From contig JAMPIT010000059.1 of NCBI GenBank assembly GCA_026261815.1, positions 15,052,001-15,116,000 on the forward strand: a stretch of 64,000 nucleotides of DNA. Direction: 5' to 3'. Positions 38,501 through 50,681 of the stretch are shown here, one piece after another (the first letter of the stretch is position 1; every line of letters begins with the position of its first letter). The DNA is from Monarcha castaneiventris obscurior (Eukaryota > Chordata > Aves > Passeriformes > Monarchidae). Position numbers and translations under genes: made by a program. The notes under the pieces are model-generated. The model was not told the DNA's origin. It saw only the letters and a list, made by a program, of their open reading frames with translations, and ran no database searches.

Positions 38501-38902
38501 TCCTTGGTCTGAGGGTCTCTTGGCCTCAACCTCTACAGAAGACAGGCTAATACTGCTAATTTGTGAAGGCACCGCATAATAGCTTTGGCTGTAATAAAAG
38601 TGTTTAGCAACGTCAACATTCAGCACTTAGAATTAATTTCATCAGCGTGCCTGTGGACAACCCAAGGTTAAGTGCAGCAAGCAATGGCACTTGAATTGCT
38701 AAGTCATCATAAATCTACAGTTGACTTCTGTTCCTCCAGGAATATCAGCTATCTGAAGTGAAGGCTTCCCCAAGCTCTGTGCGTGTACCAGCACTGAGTA
38801 AATATGTAAATAGATAGTAGGCATTTTAAACACTCTTCTTCTTGTTTATCCTTTTCCCACCTTTCCCTCCAGCCCTGCCAACCAAGAGAGCATCAGCAAC
38901 AG
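29531..38902. other. Long repeat-poor AT-rich DNA
   Basis: Over 9 kb there is no recognisable CR1, SINE or LTR and no gene-like frame. A short (TTTA)-rich tract lies at 37188-37210. Two E-boxes 30 bases apart (CACATG at 37321-37326, CAGCTG at 37351-37356) sit beside a CpG in otherwise AT-rich sequence. The absence of repeats over this length is compatible with a gene desert holding conserved non-coding elements, but sequence from one species cannot show that. Confidence 0.55.
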
Positions 38903-39332
38903 CTGTGTGATAGGCTGTGTGCAGGATTTTGTGCAGCTCATTCCCAGAGAAGACCATCAGGGCTGGCAGACTGTGGGGAGAGATTGGAAGGGATCGAGCT
39001 GCGGGCTGTGGGATGCACCTTCAGGACGCCATGGCAGCACAGAGAGGTTTGTCACCACCTGACCTTGGTGGGAGGAGATGCCACATGGCAGAGCCCTGCA
39101 GAGAGGAGCCTGCTGGAAGCTGCTGGATGGGTGGGCAGCACATGATCACCCCCATATAGGGACATGAGAAAGCGTGGTACTGCCGTGGCAATGTGTGATG
39201 GGTCGCTTAGTGAAAAACACCATATACAGAAATACTGTGTCTTGAAGAAGTCTATAAAACCACCTCGTTTCTCTGAATAAGCGTCTCAGATTCCCTGCCA
39301 ATCTGAATCCGTGCCTTAGTCCTTACAGCAGA
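38903..39332 (+). mobile_element. Possible solo LTR of an endogenous retrovirus
   Basis: A GC-richer block of about 430 bases has the order of an LTR. It begins with TGTGTG near 38903. A TATA-like tataaaacc lies at 39252-39260, followed 20 bases later by an AATAA-type poly(A) signal (gaataagc, about 39276-39283). The block ends near ccttaca at about 39323-39329. The sequence acagc occurs directly before the first TG and again overlapping the proposed end, so a clean target duplication cannot be assigned. No retroviral genes lie on either side. I cannot name the family, and an unrelated GC-rich segment remains possible. Confidence 0.38.
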
Positions 39333-40374
39333 TCACAGAGCTCATAGATATTTTAAAGGGCTGGAGGCAGGTCCTAAATAATACTGAAATAAACCAAAAT
39401 ATTACTGAGGGAATAAAGTCTTTCATAGATCCCATCTATGCCTAGCTGCATATGGGCCAGAGGAAAGGGAGACATTTACAATGAGGTTACTGAGTTCACC
39501 TTTACAGGGAATTGGTTTGGATTTTATGCACACGGACACACTCTGAAAAAACACACACACATTTACAGGAAAAAAAGTTTCAATAAGAATTAATCTCTTC
39601 CAAAGTTCTCAAACAGAAGATGTTTTTTAGAATGAAGATAAAATAAGGTGTAAATAACCAGAATGATACGGCATTGAAATCCAGATTCCCAACATTAAAG
39701 TGAACTGTTAGTCATTTAATATGGCAATACGCTGTCCAATTGATAAACTGAAGAAATTACTAAGCTCATACCAATCTTTTCACATATGAAAAGCCTTTTA
39801 ATACTTTCAAAGAAACCTCAAAACTTTTTTCCTCTAGCTAAAAAGCTCTGAGTCTCACGAGCAAAGACAATAGGACACAACCCTCCACTGCTCTTCTCTT
39901 CCCTGCTTACACCCCTTCCATGGGTTCTTTAAAGCCTTCCAGGAGTAAGTTATCAATGCAGGAGAAAATGTGAGATCATGGTTCCCAGTCCCTCAGAAAC
40001 TGGAGACCCAGAGTAAGACTATAATATATTAGGTTAATGACATCTATTAATGTGTATATAGAGGGGACAGAAAAAACCTGAGAACAAACCTTAACAGTAT
40101 ATAAGAACCTTTTTGATTCCTGAACACATTTGTTATTAGCTCTACCTATAGGCATTTGTATCAGGCATTTCTAAGCTTGAAAAATGAAAAATAAACTGCA
40201 AAAATGGCAAAAAGGATTTTTCCTTTTCCCTTTCCCAGCAAAGCTCAGAAGTTGCATGACACAGAAACTTTTATCTAAGCATACCAAAAAAGAAGAAAAT
40301 ACATGAAAATGACACCTTCTACATGCCTCATTGTGGTGAACAGTGTTGCTATTATACCAAAATATTAAAACTAG
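39333..40374. other. Unique non-coding DNA
   Basis: Nothing is recognised. Short frames near 40171-40440 on the minus strand run into the neighbouring LTR and are not coding. Confidence 0.6.
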
Positions 40375-40870
40375 TTGGGGTGGTTTGATTGTGGCTGGAT
40401 ACCAAGTGCCCATCAAAGCCTCCTTATCCCTCCCCTCCACAGATGAACAGAGAAGAGAAAATATAATGAAAGGCTCCTGGGCTGAGATAGGGACAGGTAG
40501 AGATCACTCACTGAGTACAGTTATGGACAAAACAGGCTCATTTTGGGGGAAATTTGTTTCATTTATTACCAATCAAATCAGAGTAGAGTAATGAAAAATA
40601 AAAACACAATACTTAATACGCCTTCCTTCCATCCCTCGCTCCTGCTTGAGCCCAACTTCACTCCCAATTTCCTCTACCTCCTCCCCACCAGTGGTGCAGG
40701 GGGACAGGGAACAGTGGTTGTGGTCAGTTCATCACATACTGTCTCTGATGCTTCTTCCTCCTCAAGGGGAGGACTCATCACACTCTTCCCCTGATGCAGC
40801 TTGGGGTCCCTCCCAGCGACAGTCCTCTATAAACATCTCCAACATGACCCCTTCCCACAGGCTGCAAAAA
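40375..40870 (-). mobile_element. ERVL-like LTR, copy A
   Basis: This matches a common avian ERVL-type LTR as I remember it. Landmarks as written on the plus strand are 'tggctggataccaagtgccc' at about 40392-40411, 'gagaaaatataatgaaaggc' at about 40454-40473, 'agatcactcac' at 40501, and 'tttattaccaatcaaatca' at 40562-40580. A 'ggtgcagggggacagg' segment near 40693 is followed by 'ctccaac...cttcccacaggctgca' at about 40837-40866. The AATAAA signal reads on the minus strand (complement of 40562-40567), which sets the orientation: the LTR 3' end is near 40375. The other side fades at about 40870, so the U3 part is truncated. No proviral genes adjoin it. Confidence 0.68.
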
Positions 40871-43737
40871 AAAGATCTTTGTAATATACACGAGTACATA
40901 TACATACAGATAGCATCCATAGTATCTGTATAATATAGAATATATATATAAAATAAATACACTTTTATGCATACAGTGAGTGCACTACACTTATATTAGT
41001 AAAGAGGAAACCACTCATTACTATTTGCAGGCTTTTGAATGTGCTAAATATAGAACAGCTTGCTGAGTCCACTTTAATTTTGACTAAGTGTCATCCCAGT
41101 TTTTGAAAATAACTTAAACATATGTCTTACGGCTTTCACAAAATCAGAGTCTTGCAAAAAAAGTTAGGTACAGCATAGTATCTTATGTGATGTGCCACAG
41201 CTAACAATCTTGCCAATTCTTTTGATACTGTAATTCATCCATGTACAAATATGTCTTGTTCTAATTCTCCTGATTAGAGCTAATTGCTTAGCATGCCTTC
41301 CCTCATCAAATGCTTGTCAGATACCAAGTGTCTAAATGACATCATAGTTTATGTAGACAGATCAGATCTGTATCTACATCTGTGGTCTTTTTCCCTTCCT
41401 CTCCCTTAGTCCTTGACAGAAGTCTTGTGTTTGCTGAAGACCTATTAGAACTTGTTTTCCCATTGAAACAGAAATAGCAAAGAGTCTTCACAGGTTGACA
41501 ACAAAAGAACAACAAAGGAAAACGTTTCTCAAGATGCAGTGTATTTCCATGTGGAAGCCCCAGGACCTGTAACTGTATTTTCATTTCTTATGGAGAGATA
41601 TTCAAACCCTGTTACTATTTCACGGTTGTTTTTTAAATGCAAATTCAATAGAAACTTTTCATTTTTCAGCCAGAAGAGAAACCTTTGCTTTTGAGTTACA
41701 TTTTAGAAGAGCTTGATTTTGATAAGTTTGTTTTATTGTTTTCCCAGAGGTTTTAGGTAAACTTTTTTTCATTTTGCTGCTTGATGTATCTAGGATGCAA
41801 CAATGTCATTTCTGGACAGTGTTAGTGAGAAAAAAAAGATTTTAGAGAAAATTTGTATTAGTCCCACTTTTTGCAGAGTTTTGGCCCAGTTCTGGCTGTG
41901 CCATATCTTGAACACTTAAATTACACTACCGGGACATTAAAGAAATAACACCCAGCAGCTGTATTTCTGCAAACAATGCCATAACCACTACCACAGCAAT
42001 TAAAAGGTACAATTCAACCACATGGGTTTTTTGACTGACAAATAAGTTGTTTTTATAATACATGCAATACTTCCCGTAACTGCTGGATCTGAAAATTCAG
42101 GGAGAGAATACTTTTTCACTAACGTCTTCAGTACTCTTGTTTTCACTTGCAGTAAAATCAGGAATTAATTATATATAAAAAAAGATTATCTAAAGACAGA
42201 GTCACCTGAATTTACACCATCTTTAAAGTCTATACCATGCCCTTAGAATGCCCATTTCTTCTCTGTGTTGCACCACTGCATAGTGCAAACAGAATTAGCT
42301 CAGACATAGGAGGAACATGAGCTACAGAACTACTGTCATAGATGAGCTATAGGCTTCTCTACAGCCAGCCTTCCTGCCCACAAGTTTTCTGAGACTTGTG
42401 CAATCAGTGTCAAAATAGCCCAGAAAAGGTAAAAATTGTTTAAGCTCTATAATAATCATTTATAATTTATCTATGAAGTGAGTTCATAAGAGTCAAAGCA
42501 ATCATGAAGTCTAGGTATTTCTTCATATTTTTCATATCACACTTTTTTATCGGCACAAAATTTTAAAAATCATCTGAAGTACATACATGCATCTATGACT
42601 CTTAAAAGCAAGAGAAAATTAATAGGTCTTAATAAATTTTATGCGTGACTTACTAATGACACCGACTATCTACAAGAAAACAAATACTGTAATCAGTTCT
42701 CCTAGGAAAGCATCTCTAAGTTAGTGTTGCATGAAATAAGACTTTGCTTATATTGTCATAGATAAAGCTGTGAAAAATATTCCCTTTAATTTAAAACCAG
42801 GCATCTCAGTTTTTTAAAAACACATTTGGCACTACACTTTGCACATTCAAAAAATTCAAATTTATGATCTAATTTTTCATTGGTTTTTCATTTAATGATA
42901 GAGGGAAGCTGGAATTCAGGCAAAACACGGATTCTTTTGAGTTGATATTATAGTTCTGTTTGAATATAACAAACAGTATTGTATAAATTAGACAAGGCTC
43001 TCAGGACAAGAATTCAATTTCACCTCTTGTGTTGAGCATCATTGTAATTACGCAAGTGATTAAAGCTATACATTACTTTAAGGACTTAACTAAATCAGGG
43101 ATTTAATACTTTAAAATCCCAGCATTGAATCAGGCAGCACCAATATGGTCATGATTAAGGTGGAAGGTATTTTTCTGGCATCCTGTTTTCTTTTTGCATA
43201 TTGGGTAACATCACACCAGGGGGTTCTGCTTGGTGAACTTAGATTTACAGCACTAGAACATGAATTCAGTTTAGTGGAATTTGTGGAACCTCCATGAAAA
43301 AATAAATTAATACAAAATCAACTGAAAAATCTCAGTTGTCTTTGGATCAATCTCCTGGCTCAAAGAAATTAAGGCAGAGAACAAAATCATCTCAGGAACA
43401 ATAAACAGTGTTCTGAAATTATAAATAAATTCTCAATAAATCCAGGCTCACATTTCATAACATAATGGCTTAAAAAACTTTTATTAAACACACTGCTTAT
43501 GCCTCTGGTAGTGCAAGTAACACTTGCTAAAAGTATTATTGACAAAATCAAATAGGTAAGTATAAAGCTTTTTTGTATTAGAGGGCATTATTGGTATTTT
43601 CCACTTAAAATGAGCTTTCCAGTGAAAGCCAAGAAAAAAATTCTGCTTATAAGCATGAAACACAGGCAGACAGAGAAACTCCATCCATAAAGATCTTCTG
43701 AGCAGAAAAAACACTCTCTAAATAAACAAACAATAAC
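40871..43737. other. Unique AT-rich non-coding DNA
   Basis: An AT-rich simple sequence lies at 40929-40959. Nothing else is recognised. Confidence 0.6.
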
Positions 43738-43990
43738 TCAGTACTGGCAGACAACATAACAAGGGACAACAGCCATAAATTGCAACGTGGAAGGTTCAGA
43801 CTGAACAACAGCAAAAACTATTCCACCATGACAGTAGTAATTACTGGAACAGGTTGACCTAGGAGACAGGCTTTTTTTTGTCTTGATCATGTAATTAATG
43901 ATGACCCGTGGAATATATTGTTCATCTCTGGAGGGTGGGTAAGGTACAGAAAGGCTAGGTGAAGGGAAATCTGGTAAACATCCTTTAAAA
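43738..43990 (+). mobile_element. CR1 LINE 3' region, degraded
   Basis: The phrase 'acaagggacaacagccataaattgc' (43758-43783, with the usual CR1 order) is followed by 'aaggttcagactgaac'. 'ttactggaacaggttgacct' follows at 43841-43860. Weaker matches to 'tggaatctccatctctggagg' (about 43909-43935) and 'ctggtaaacatcctttaa' (43971-43988) come next. These cover the ORF2 C-terminus and the start of the 3' untranslated region. The terminal octamer array is missing. Substitutions and small indels are numerous. The wording fits an older CR1 lineage than the 53.5-kb element. Confidence 0.75.
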
Positions 43991-45039
43991 CCAAAAAAAA
44001 AGTTAAAAGGGTGACTCAGTCTTGATTCCAATTTCCATTCAAATACTCACACACATGATTTAAAAACACCTAGAAAAAAAATGGAGACATGAATGACATG
44101 CTGTGCATATATAAGCAGATTAGATCAAACTAATTTATTTTCCTTCTCTGACAGAGAAATAGGTTTTGTGGATATAGGAAGCGGTCTTTTACACAGCTTT
44201 AGTAGAGGATTTATCTCAAATGCCATTTTTGTTGGCCAACTCAGGAATTACTAAAAGGTCTAGAGAGGCTGCAGAGGTGTTTAGAAAATCTTTCTTGAAC
44301 TAGCTATCAACAACTTAATGCTAAAACTGAGGGCATCATTACAGGACTCCTCCTTAGCTATAGTATCAATCTATACAATCAATAAAAACTTGATGAATGA
44401 ATATAGCACATGCTTATTAAACACTATTTATGGCACCAGAATGGGAGGGACACAATACAGTGAAAATACTGAATTCAAGAGGATCCCAGCAAATTAGATA
44501 TCTGATTTTTAGGGTAAAGCAAGATTAAAATTCAAGAAGCAAGCAAAAATCAATTGTGACAGAATTATAGAAAGATTATTACAACAGAATTATAAAAATT
44601 ACAAACTGTCTACCCATCAACAATGTCATGCTGTTGCAGCACTGTGTAAAGACCTCATGCACTGGGAGGTATTTACAGGCATGCAGCCTGTTACATGCAG
44701 AATACAGCCCTTCAGTCTTATCCAACCCTGGAATGGCCTCAAGGTATTGTGACTACAAATACACTTCAGTGAAAGGTATCACCAATTGGAAAGGTCAGGA
44801 GGTTAATAAGGAGCCTCAAAGGTGTAAGAAGAAGAATTTAAAGGCAGGTTACAGAAACTGGTGTTGGTTTTATTCTATTTGGGGGGAAAAAACCAGGTTG
44901 AACAAGTGGTTAAATAGTGCCGTTTAAATATTTAAAGATATTGTGCTCTTCATCTTTACAATATGTTCCTCATGTTCACAATCATTATAAGTGCAAATAA
45001 CAAATCTGAAGTGGTCCATGGAAGTTTCCAATTAGTCTG
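43991..45039. other. Non-coding DNA between two CR1 fragments
   Basis: No repeat is clearly recognisable. A frame at 44628-44927 has no known motif. The stretch could hide further diverged CR1 sequence. Confidence 0.5.
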
Positions 45040-45195
45040 CAGAGAAGACTTTTTAAAGGTTAGAATGATAAAATACAAGAAGCTGCCTGCAGAAACTATG
45101 GAATCTCCGCCATTAGGAAACATTTGAGGGCAAAACAGGCAAGCATCCATCAGGACTGACATAGAATAAGAGGATGAACTTAACCTTTCCAGTCA
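45040..45195 (+). mobile_element. Old CR1 LINE 3' fragment
   Basis: The order 'gaatgataaaatacaagaagc-tgcctgc', 'actatggaatctccgcc' (45096-45112) and 'aagcatccatcaggactgac' (45141-45160) matches the end of ORF2 and the 3' region of the turtle/crocodilian-like CR1 lineage. It has the same orientation as the piece 1 kb upstream but covers the same part of the element, so it is not simply its continuation. Confidence 0.6.
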
Positions 45196-48100
45196 TCTGA
45201 TGACACAAACAGTCAAAGAGTTAAGAAGAGACCCAAGGAATTGACATAAAAACTGGAGTTCTCGAGAAATTATTTCGGAGAACAAACTGTGGAAGGCACA
45301 AGGTTGCTTTGAGTGTCAGAGTAACCAGGTTATGTTTGAGTGCTCCTAATGATGAATGGTCAGGCACAAGGAATTAAATTTAGGGGAAAATACACAGGAC
45401 AGAAAATGAGGGAGAAAAATCACACTGAAGTAGAAAGTGCCTGATAGAGGGTTAAGAATAGATTCTTGTCTATTGCGTCATGTGAAGTAGAAACTCAACA
45501 GAGGAACAGAGGACTGAAAAAAAATGAGAAACATATCTAAAGGTATTTTTAAGAAAAATAAGATATCTACCAAATTATATTATACATAATATTTATATGA
45601 TATATATGTATATATTATATAAATCTTCAATGTCCATACCGGTCTCCTCAAGAGAAACACGTTAAATTAATGAAGTTGCTCTCAGACTGAGAAATTAAGT
45701 CTCATTCCCTTTTCACTGTATAAGGCAAGAACTTGTATGTGCATCCAAAATAAATGGGGAAGAGTATAAGATATTTTCTTCTTGCTACTGAGATAGGAAA
45801 GTCTAGAAGAAATGGCCAAGAAACTATTGTCCATCCCTCGATGAAAGATAAAACCTAAATACACAGCCAAATCCCAAAAAAAGCACTCCTGTGACTTGGA
45901 AGACTTCATTTTCTTATATTGCAGCTTCTTCTGTGTTGGGTAACAGTTTTATAGAAAACAATCCCTTGTGGATAGTATAAAGGGATATTACCTGAATGAG
46001 ATTCTAATTTGAAGGAGTATGAGAAGAACACAATCAAGTATTTTTGGTAGCTCAAACAGGGAGAAATGAGAATAGAGAAGACGAAATAAAAATATACTAA
46101 GATAGAAATCTGACAGACAAAAGAACAAAAAAAAGTGGAAAATACTAATTAATTGCCTGTAAAAGAAACAATATAACAGGGAGAAAAGAGAACTCAACAG
46201 AAATGCACAGTATTTGGAAACCAGTGCTGATCATTCACTTCCCAGTAAGAGCAGTTATAAGGAAGCAATGAAGAGATTCCTTTGAGTATAAATTCCATTT
46301 TATAACTTAGCATCTCATTTAGATAAACCAGTATGAAATGTGTGTTAACCTTCCGTTTCAGTGAAAGAGAAAATCTTGAGTTCTCAGCCAGTTTCTCAGA
46401 TTCTAAGAATTGTTTTTAACTGTATTGCCAGAAATGGAGACCAATATCATCTTTTCCTTTAGTGTCTGAAAACCGCAAGTATTGATGTGTACAAAAAGAA
46501 AAAGCCTCTTTGGCCCAAGCCTACCACTGTAAAAAGTTCTCCATCTTTATTTATGGGAAGCCAGTGTTTGATGAAATTGACCATAAACTACTTATTGCTG
46601 TTGCCAAAAAGGGTCTGACAAACACTCCCACTGAGAAAAGAGAGTGCTTTTTTTCTGCTACAAATATAGGATTTGCAAATTGAACACAAACCTGGAAAGA
46701 TTTGTAGCTGTAGGCTCACCCTCCAGAGCATTTCAGCAAAACAAAGCAGCTGAACAAAGTCCAGAACTAAATTAAATGCATGTCAGTCTGAGGAAACAGA
46801 CACATGTACACATCAACCACCAACTGTCCAATGTCAGATAAAAAAACAAATGACAATTATCAGAGCCATGGCTAAGAATGCAGAGAGTAATGAAGGCTGT
46901 GATCACAGTCGTATTGTGAATCTGAAGGACAGCAGCTGACCGTAAATGAGGTTTTATCTAAGGGCACAAGATGGCAATTCCTGAAGGGATAAAGTCTAAA
47001 GACGTACAGGAACAGAAGCTGTCTCTTCCTCACTGAGACAGACCAAAAGCTCATTTAAACTCTGTCTAAAAATGGTCACTACCAAACCTGCAAGAATACA
47101 GGAACTTGTGGGGCCATAGGCTATAACTAGACCCTTATGTTTTATTCCAGTCAATTATTTTAATTCGCCTTCAATTTCAACATTTCATTTTCATGCCAGT
47201 CATATTTTTGAACTTACTTTATACATTGAGCTCTGTTCGGTTATTTTTTTTTTTAAGGTGATAGTGTCAAGCCTGATAGGTTCATTTGTTACCCCTAACC
47301 TCCTGCATTAGGAAGTTCTGTGAAGCAGTTCCTTACGTAGCACTGTATCAGCTTTCATCATACTCGTCTTTTCTGTGGTGAAGTGAAATAATCTACTCAA
47401 TTCAACTCACACCTCTGACCATCTCTGCTGCTCTTATCTTGTCTTTTTTATTCTATTAGCTTCTTTTCAAGGTAGGATGACAAGAATGTCATATTGTGTT
47501 TGAGACGTTAGAAACATCATTATTTATACAGCTGTATGCTGCTTTCAGTTTTGCTTGCTGCTCCTTTACTAGTTGAATCTGTGTGCTTTCCATGACTGTC
47601 TTTGAGCACTGACCAGCTCTCGTTCCTGCATGATGAGAATTCATTCAAATGCCACCACTCAGGATACAGAGTTACTTTTCATTTACTCATTTATTTTGTG
47701 TGAAAGTAATTTGTAAATTAAAGAAAAAAATAAAAAGGAATGCAAACAACAAAAAAAGAGATAGAAGAAAAGAAAGTCTTCCTCCTCCCTTGTTGACCTA
47801 AAGCTACTACAGTGGTCTCAAACTGAAGAAATTGAGTGCTGGATCAATTGCAAAATATAACTAAAAACAACAAATACCAGTGAAATGGTGTTGTTATCTC
47901 CAGATTGAAGTTCCCTAAAGCAAACTAGATTTCTATTTTAGACAGAAACAATCCCATCTCAAAACAAAAGGAGCCCTTAGATCATTACTTGAACTCTCCC
48001 AACATAACCTTACTAGAAAACTGTATATCTGGATGAGTATTTTGTCATACAAAATTCCTTTTCTGTAGAAAAGGCTGTTTCTGACAGTGGATGTTAGTTT

Positions 48101-50618
48101 GGTGAGGACAGTGAGAACTCAGACCTTTAAAGTTCTCCTTATTTCAAGTAGGTGATCCCCAAACAATCTGCTGAAGTCTCTTAACATGGCATAATCGTGT
48201 TTGTTTCATGGCTTGTTCACAGAGTTAGTAAATTAAATTATTTTGCTATTAAGAGCCATGTATCTCAGTTGCATTTTAAGATTCTGTTTTCCTACCATAT
48301 ATTTAGAAGCTACATTTTTTCATCGTACTTGGATGTCCTTTTTTTTCCCCTCCTCCTCATAGCAATAATCCAAACCCTTTTCTATAGGCCGGTAAATAGA
48401 GAATTCCAGTCAGAACACTTGGGGGTAAAAAGAAAAGCTATGTGGCTTATTTTTCAGACATCAAAAATAGAGTCATAGGTCATCTAAATTCTTAAGGTTA
48501 AAGAAGGTTAGCAGAAAACATGGGCTGAAAATCAGCTCATCAGAAAAGACAATGGGGTCAGATGCCAGCTGTAATGAATATTCTGATTTATAAGTTCTGT
48601 AGTCTTTGCTAGGGTCTGGGTAATTGCAATACCTTGGTTTAATTCCAATGTATAATGTGAAAACATCCCCCCCTTAGTGCATCAGCTGTACTGTCACAGC
48701 AGATCTCATATCAGAGTGAAAAACACATTCTGGATCCTGCAAGCAATGCAAAGTTATCTCTGCTGTGGATTTGTGACTTCACACAACCAACAGGAGAGAC
48801 GAGTGGCGTGCTCTCATCTCAAAGAGTCAGTCCCCTGAAAAATAAGCAAATTAAGAAAGGACCCAAGGACCCTTACAAGGCACAATTTTAGTGCACCAGC
48901 TGCAGGAAAATGTAACTTCAGAAAAAGGTACAAAATAGCTAAAGGGTTTAGAGACACATAATAGCCCTGTAAATTTTCAAAATGAATAAAAAATGTTTTT
49001 CTCTACCTCCCACGCAGTGTTTTGTTAATGTCTTGTTGAATCTCTTTGAATTCTACATTTTGCACAATTTAAATAGAATCCTCTCATGGAAAAGACAGAC
49101 ACAATCTGGGAACTACAGAAAAAATAATTACACTAAAAATCTGCAATAATAATCATATTGATAACTCTAAGTCAAACAGATGAGAAATTATCCTTCTATT
49201 GTAAGCAATTAACAACCCATGAAGTTTTCTCATACCAAAGCTATACGTTTTTGTATAGTTCCACATAGTTTTTAAAATTATATCTTCAGAGCGTGTAATT
49301 TGGCCTTCACACTTGCCAAGTTTTTTCTGTCTTTACAAGTCTAATGCAGTCAAGGCTTCTAGATGCTGAAAATTTAGTTCAGTGACATTCCTTGTCTGCC
49401 ACGGACATCTCTAGTGTAATGATAAAAAAATTTAAAACAAAACAAAACAAAACATTATATTGCAAACCAGTGCACATATGGTCAAGTAATACACCGTGCC
49501 TAAATCATAACTGCAGCACTCAGTATACACAGACCTCATCATCTCTGTTGCTGGTTCTTTAGTCAACCCCCACCAATTCTTTCCCAACTACACTGATACA
49601 GCAAAAGATTTAGAAAGGAGACATTTATCAGACTTTGCCACTGTTAGAGGAAACATTCAGAAGCAGTGTTAAAACAGTCTCTAAACATTCATGTGAGTTA
49701 ATAAACTGATTTACACCAAGCTAACTGCAGATCACAGCTTCAGAAACTGATGTGTGCTAATGGTTGGCACGTAAACGATTCCCTAATCTGATTTAATCTG
49801 TTTCACTGTGCATTTATTCCCCAAGATATCAAATTACCTCAGGGACTACTTATCAATATACAGCTGCTAATCAAAGCACTTGCTCAACATCTGAAATACA
49901 TGTTGATCATACAGAAATATTTGAAACACTTGGAGATAAGTAACCTTTCAATAATGTAATAATAATGGTCTTCAAGTACAACCTTCTATTACAGATGCAC
50001 TCTAAAATTATTTAAGCAGTTTTGATAACATAGCATGCTTAAAATATTTTTTCATGTTCAATATTGAAAAAATATGTACATTGTGATACGATTTGAAAGT
50101 GAAAAAAGATAGTTTTACATCCTTCTTACTATTACCATTATAAATACCAGGTTATAGTAAAATACAACAGCATGTTATCTTCTGCCAAATGTTTGCCTTA
50201 CTTTCCAAAATTTTTATAGGAAAAAACATCTCCTTGATAATATCCACAAAGGACTCTGGGCAGATTAAGAGAGTACTTGGTGCATACCCTTTAGATAAAT
50301 ACTATTTAAAATATGAAAGAATGAATGTGCTGGACAGAAATGGGCTATAGGTGACTTTGAGGCGACATTCCCAATTCAAATCCTCTCTTTCTCAACTTTA
50401 TCAGACTCTTGAGTGCCACAGAGGCCCATTGTACTAGGAAGGATTAGACAAAATGAAGGCCTGTGCTCCAGAAGCATGGACCATACACTGAAGCTTTTTC
50501 TGATAACAAGAGTGTTTCAGATCTGTTGATCCTTACAGGAGAACAAATCCAAACTAAATCAAGTATTGAAGAAACCACCATCACTTCCTGATTTCCTACA
50601 AATGAAATCTGTTTTAAA
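45196..50618. other. Unique AT-rich non-coding DNA with simple repeats
   Basis: The segment includes an AT-rich imperfect palindromic tract at 45575-45624 and four copies of AAAAC at 49434-49453. A direct repeat of TAATCTG lies at 49784-49790 and 49794-49800. No gene or interspersed repeat is recognised. Confidence 0.6.
49434..49453. repeat. (AAAAC)4 simple repeat
   Basis: Four uninterrupted AAAAC units. The preceding TTT and A-run are ordinary low-complexity sequence. No SINE or LINE body precedes it that would make it a retroposon tail. Confidence 0.9.
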
Positions 50619-50681
50619 ATATTTTTCTTGAATGGAAAGTGTCTTATTAGTGATAAGACACTCTCCATTAAAGAAAAATAT
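50619..50681. repeat. 63-nt near-perfect hairpin; possible pre-miRNA or palindromic element
   Basis: The left arm 50619-50647 and right arm 50653-50681 are 29-base reverse complements with two mismatches, around the 5-base loop 50648-50652 (tagtg). The mismatched pairs are 50630/50670 (G and A) and 50637/50663 (A and C). On the minus strand the second pair becomes a G-U wobble, so a minus-strand transcript would fold slightly better. The inner 17 bp are of mixed composition and the outer 12 bp are AT-rich. A stem this long and exact is not expected by chance in 64 kb. It could be a small miRNA-like precursor, a tiny palindromic transposon derivative, or a replication-generated palindrome. No flanking target duplication is clear. 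Confidence 0.9.

Noticed and set aside
40762..40972. Tyr-rich minus-strand open frames
   Set aside because: They are produced by the TA-rich simple sequence beside the LTR.
43738..44031. Minus-strand open frame of 97 codons
   Set aside because: It runs antisense through the CR1 fragment and is a by-product of that repeat.
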